Assembly: GCA_002919115.1 (NCBI GenBank)
Contig: PKER01000274.1
Location: forward strand, 1-8,249
Source of the DNA: a bacterium
GTDB lineage: Bacteria > Actinomycetota > Thermoleophilia > Solirubrobacterales > 70-9
Length of the DNA stretch: 8,249 bases
Reading direction: 5' to 3'
Positions 4,489 to 8,249 of this stretch are shown piece by piece (the stretch's first letter is position 1; each line of letters opens with the position of its first letter). The notes beneath the pieces were generated by a model. The model made no database searches. It had not been told where the DNA came from and saw nothing but the letters and a program-made list of their open reading frames with translations. Made by a program: the position numbers and the translations under genes.

Positions 4489-6642
4489 TCAGGCCTCCGC
4501 GTCCGCGGCCGCCGTGCGCGGCGCCGAGGGCTCCACCCGCAGCAGGCGCGCGGGCCAGCGCGGGAGCCACCAGTTCCAGCGGCCCATGAGCGCGATCGCC
4601 GCGGGCACGATCAGTGACCGCACCACGGTCGCGTCGAGGATGATCCCGGCGGCCAGGCCCGTGGCGAGGATGCGCACGTCCGTTTCCGGCGCCGACGCCA
4701 TCGACGCGAACGCAAGGAACAGGATCAGCGCCGCGCTCGTCACCAGCCGGCCGGTGCGGCCGAGGCCCTGGGTGACCGCCGCGTGCGTCGAGCCAGTGCG
4801 GTCGTACTCCTCCCGCATCCGGCTCAGGATGAACACCTCGTAGTCCATCGAGAGGCCGAACAGGAACGCGAACACCATCAGCGGGATCCAGGAGGGGACC
4901 GAGCCCGTGGCCTGCACGTCCCAGATCAGCTCCGACCCGTAGCCCTGCTGCCAGACGAGCACGAGCACGCCCCAGGCCGCGGCGATGCTGATCACGTTGA
5001 GCAGGATCGCCTTGAGGGGCAGAAGCAGCGAGCGGAAGGCCCGCGCAAGCAGCACAAAGGTGGTGAGCGTGATCAGGGCGATCATCAGCGGGAAGCTCCC
5101 GTACACCGAGTCCACGAAGTCGGCGTTCGCCGCCGGGGCGCCGCCCACGCGCACGTCGCCGCCGACCCCGTGCGCCGCGTCGCGCACGGCGGCCAGGGTG
5201 TCGGCGCCCTCGCTCGTGCCGCTGTCGGGAACCGGAATCGCGTTCACCAGCACGGTCCCGTCCCGGCGCCACGCGTCGGACTCGGGCGCGACCGCCCCGT
5301 GGATGCCCTCGACGCCCTCGAGGGCGGCGACGACGTCGCGCGGGTCGCTTCCGCCCTCGATCAGGATCTCGTGGGGGAGGAGGGCCCCCTCGCCGATGCC
5401 CGACTCCTCGAGCGCCGCCAGGCCCTCCTTGGCCCGGCCGGACCCAGCGAGCGTGTCCGCGTCGGAGATGCCGAGCTGCATCTCCGTGGCGGCCAGCGCG
5501 AGCGCCGCCACGACGAGCATCCCCGCGCCCGCCGCCACCCAGCGGCGCCGCGCGACGGCCTCGGCCCACCGAGTCCAGGCGCGGCTCGCCTTGTCGTCGG
5601 TCCGGATGTGCGGCCAGTCGAGCCGCGGCCCGAGCGTGGCGAGGATCACGGGCAGCAGCGTGATCGCCACCAGCGTCGAGACGAACGGGATCAGCATCCC
5701 GCCGTAGCCCATCGAGCGCAGGAACGGGAGCGGCAGCGCGATCAGGGCGAGCAGGCCGATCGCCACGGTGATCCCGCTGAAGACGACGGCGCGGCCCGCG
5801 GTCTCCATCGCGCGCTGCACCGCCTCGTCGCCGGTCCTCCCGTGGCTACGCTCCTCGCGCCAGCGGGTGCAGACGAGCAGCGAGTAGTCGATCGCGATCC
5901 CGAGCCCGACCAGCGCGACCAGGAACTGGACGACGGGGGAGATGTCCGTGAGCTGCGCGAGCCCGAGCAGCAGCAGGATCGTCGTGAGGATCGACACCGC
6001 CGCCATCACGATCGGCACGAACGCGAGCAGCGACGCGAACACGAACGCGAGCACGAGCAGCGCGCCCGCTCCGCCGATCACGGTCTCGAGCAGGACGCCT
6101 GGGCCGTCGGCCTCGTCCCCGCCGTCGTTCGCGAGCGCCCCGAACCCCGTGACGTGCACGGGCTCGCCCGCGACGGTCATGCCCTCGAGCTCCTGGCTCA
6201 CCCGCGCGGCGGTCTCGTCGCCCCCGCCGAACGGGTCGTCTTCCTCCGGGGGCGCGTAGGCGAGCGCGAACACCGTCCGCCCGTCGTCCGAGACGAAGGC
6301 GTCGTCGCCCGTCGAGGGATACGACGCGATGCGCGCGCCCGGCAGCGTGCGCTCGAGCACCTTGTCGACCCGGGCGAGGTCCGCCTTCACTTCTGGGGAG
6401 TCGGCGGATTCGCCCTCGGGCAAGGTCACGACCGGGACGATGGGGTTGACGTTCCCGGTCCCGGCGTAGAGCTGGGAGATGCGCTCGTTGGTGGTCCAGC
6501 CTTCCTTGTCGGGGGCGCTGAACTCCTGGTCGAGCGCCTCGCCGGCGGGGCCCGCGGCGATCACTCCGGCCACGGCCAGCACCGCCCAGAACGTCACGAC
6601 GATGCGCTTGTGGGCGAGGACCCACCTGGTGAGCGAAGACAC
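4489..6642 (-). CDS. MMPL/RND-family membrane transporter
   Basis: This 717-residue inner-membrane protein belongs to the MMPL branch of the RND superfamily, which moves lipids or other hydrophobic compounds using the proton gradient. It has two homologous halves. TM1 is at about 14-31, a large extracytoplasmic loop at 32-182, and TM2-6 at about 183-338. TM7 is at about 368-386, a second loop at 387-517, and TM8-12 at about 518-686. The proton-relay Asp-Tyr pairs are both intact: GIAIDYSLL (Asp252-Tyr253) in TM4 and GLSMDYEVF (Asp600-Tyr601) in TM10. The family's terminal motif is LMGRWNWWLPRWP (685-697). The GTG start at 6642-6640 is preceded by GGAGG at 6-base spacing. An upstream in-frame ATG (6696) would add 18 hydrophilic residues without a comparable site. 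The cargo is unknown. The gene is divergent from the mutase and convergent with sigJ. Confidence 0.93.
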   Translation of the reverse strand: MSSLTRWVLAHKRIVVTFWAVLAVAGVIAAGPAGEALDQEFSAPDKEGWTTNERISQLYAGTGNVNPIVPVVTLPEGESADSPEVKADLARVDKVLERTLPGARIASYPSTGDDAFVSDDGRTVFALAYAPPEEDDPFGGGDETAARVSQELEGMTVAGEPVHVTGFGALANDGGDEADGPGVLLETVIGGAGALLVLAFVFASLLAFVPIVMAAVSILTTILLLLGLAQLTDISPVVQFLVALVGLGIAIDYSLLVCTRWREERSHGRTGDEAVQRAMETAGRAVVFSGITVAIGLLALIALPLPFLRSMGYGGMLIPFVSTLVAITLLPVILATLGPRLDWPHIRTDDKASRAWTRWAEAVARRRWVAAGAGMLVVAALALAATEMQLGISDADTLAGSGRAKEGLAALEESGIGEGALLPHEILIEGGSDPRDVVAALEGVEGIHGAVAPESDAWRRDGTVLVNAIPVPDSGTSEGADTLAAVRDAAHGVGGDVRVGGAPAANADFVDSVYGSFPLMIALITLTTFVLLARAFRSLLLPLKAILLNVISIAAAWGVLVLVWQQGYGSELIWDVQATGSVPSWIPLMVFAFLFGLSMDYEVFILSRMREEYDRTGSTHAAVTQGLGRTGRLVTSAALILFLAFASMASAPETDVRILATGLAAGIILDATVVRSLIVPAAIALMGRWNWWLPRWPARLLRVEPSAPRTAAADAEA

Positions 6643-6648
6643 TGTTTG

Positions 6649-6653
6649 CCTCC
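6649..6653 (-). promoter_or_regulatory. Shine-Dalgarno GGAGG setting the transporter's GTG start
   Basis: On the minus strand GGAGG (in the context TTGGAGG) ends 6 bases before the GTG at 6642. It favours this start over the in-frame ATG at 6696. Confidence 0.75.
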
Positions 6654-6722
6654 AATCGTCGACTGCGTCGCCCACCGTCTCGCGCGCGGCGCCCATCGTC
6701 TATTCGGGATGTCCCCAACCGG

Positions 6723-6741
6723 CCCCGGAACGTTTCCGGGG
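6723..6741. promoter_or_regulatory. Candidate operator palindrome between the divergent transporter and mutase genes
   Basis: CCCCGGAA (6723-6730) and TTCCGGGG (6734-6741) are perfect 8-bp inverted arms with a 3-base centre, CGT. The site is 40 bases upstream of the mutase ATG, just upstream of where its -35 should be, and about 80 bases upstream of the transporter start. The size and compactness fit a dimeric repressor such as a TetR-type regulator. No regulator gene is visible in the window. Confidence 0.45.
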
Positions 6742-6769
6742 AGTGACTCGGGGGTGGGGGAGGCGTCCG

Positions 6770-6775
6770 TAGACT
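6770..6775 (+). promoter_or_regulatory. Candidate -10 box (TAGACT) of a leaderless mutase transcript
   Basis: TAGACT matches the TANNNT pattern and ends 6 bases before the ATG at 6782. This is the spacing expected if transcription begins at the start codon itself. No Shine-Dalgarno lies in the gap. The -35 is not obvious. Confidence 0.5.
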
Positions 6776-6781
6776 CTGGTT

Positions 6782-8249
<1,468 letters not shown>

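Noticed and set aside
3884..5569. Long minus-strand open frame (about 560 codons) across the sigJ 3' end, the hairpins and part of the transporter
   Set aside because: It is antisense to sigJ and out of frame with the transporter. The product is a low-complexity Arg/Gly/Ala string with no motif. Long false frames are expected at this GC content.

Overview
The window is very GC-rich bacterial chromosomal DNA with short intergenic gaps. Its features fit a high-GC actinobacterium: actinobacterial-looking proteins, a SigJ/ECF41-type sigma factor, and two start codons that sit directly behind TANNNT -10 boxes, as in leaderless transcripts. The basic repeat-type C-terminus at the left edge resembles surface proteins of Thermoleophilia/Solirubrobacterales. 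That narrower placement is inference only. I see no phage, IS element, tRNA, rRNA or CRISPR array.

Layout, left to right. (1) The C-terminal end of an unidentified basic, probably extracytoplasmic protein (+, 3-191). (2) A GNAT acetyltransferase on the minus strand (225-683). (3) Divergent from it, a small metallo-beta-lactamase-fold protein (802-1458) behind a MerR-type promoter. (4) A Dabb (stress-responsive alpha/beta barrel) protein (1506-1826), which shares a CTAG tetramer with the stop codon of (5) a second, convergent GNAT acetyltransferase (1823-2314). (6) A two-gene operon: an NAD(P)-binding epimerase-like protein (2410-3396) overlapping by ATGA with an ECF41/SigJ sigma factor that carries a fused SnoaL-like domain (3393-4349). 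(7) A pair of near-identical 43-nt hairpins (4364-4464) between convergent genes. (8) An MMPL/RND-family transporter on the minus strand (4489-6642). (9) Divergent from it, the large subunit of a B12-dependent acyl-CoA mutase (6782 to the window edge).

How the parts work together. The epimerase plus sigma factor is a recognisable ECF41 module. The sigma factor has all three family landmarks: a WLPEP linker motif, a DGGG motif and an NPxKL motif. Upstream of the epimerase is a close match to the recalled ECF41 promoter (GGTCACG-N16-CGTC), which suggests that the sigma factor drives its own operon. The mutase has Phe82, Ala109 and Gln200 where methylmalonyl-CoA mutase has Tyr, Ala and Arg. This pattern points to isobutyryl-CoA mutase-type specificity, although such genes are usually labelled methylmalonyl-CoA mutase. 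The least explained element is the double hairpin. Its two copies differ at five positions, including one compensatory stem pair, and its four arms can pair in two mutually exclusive ways.
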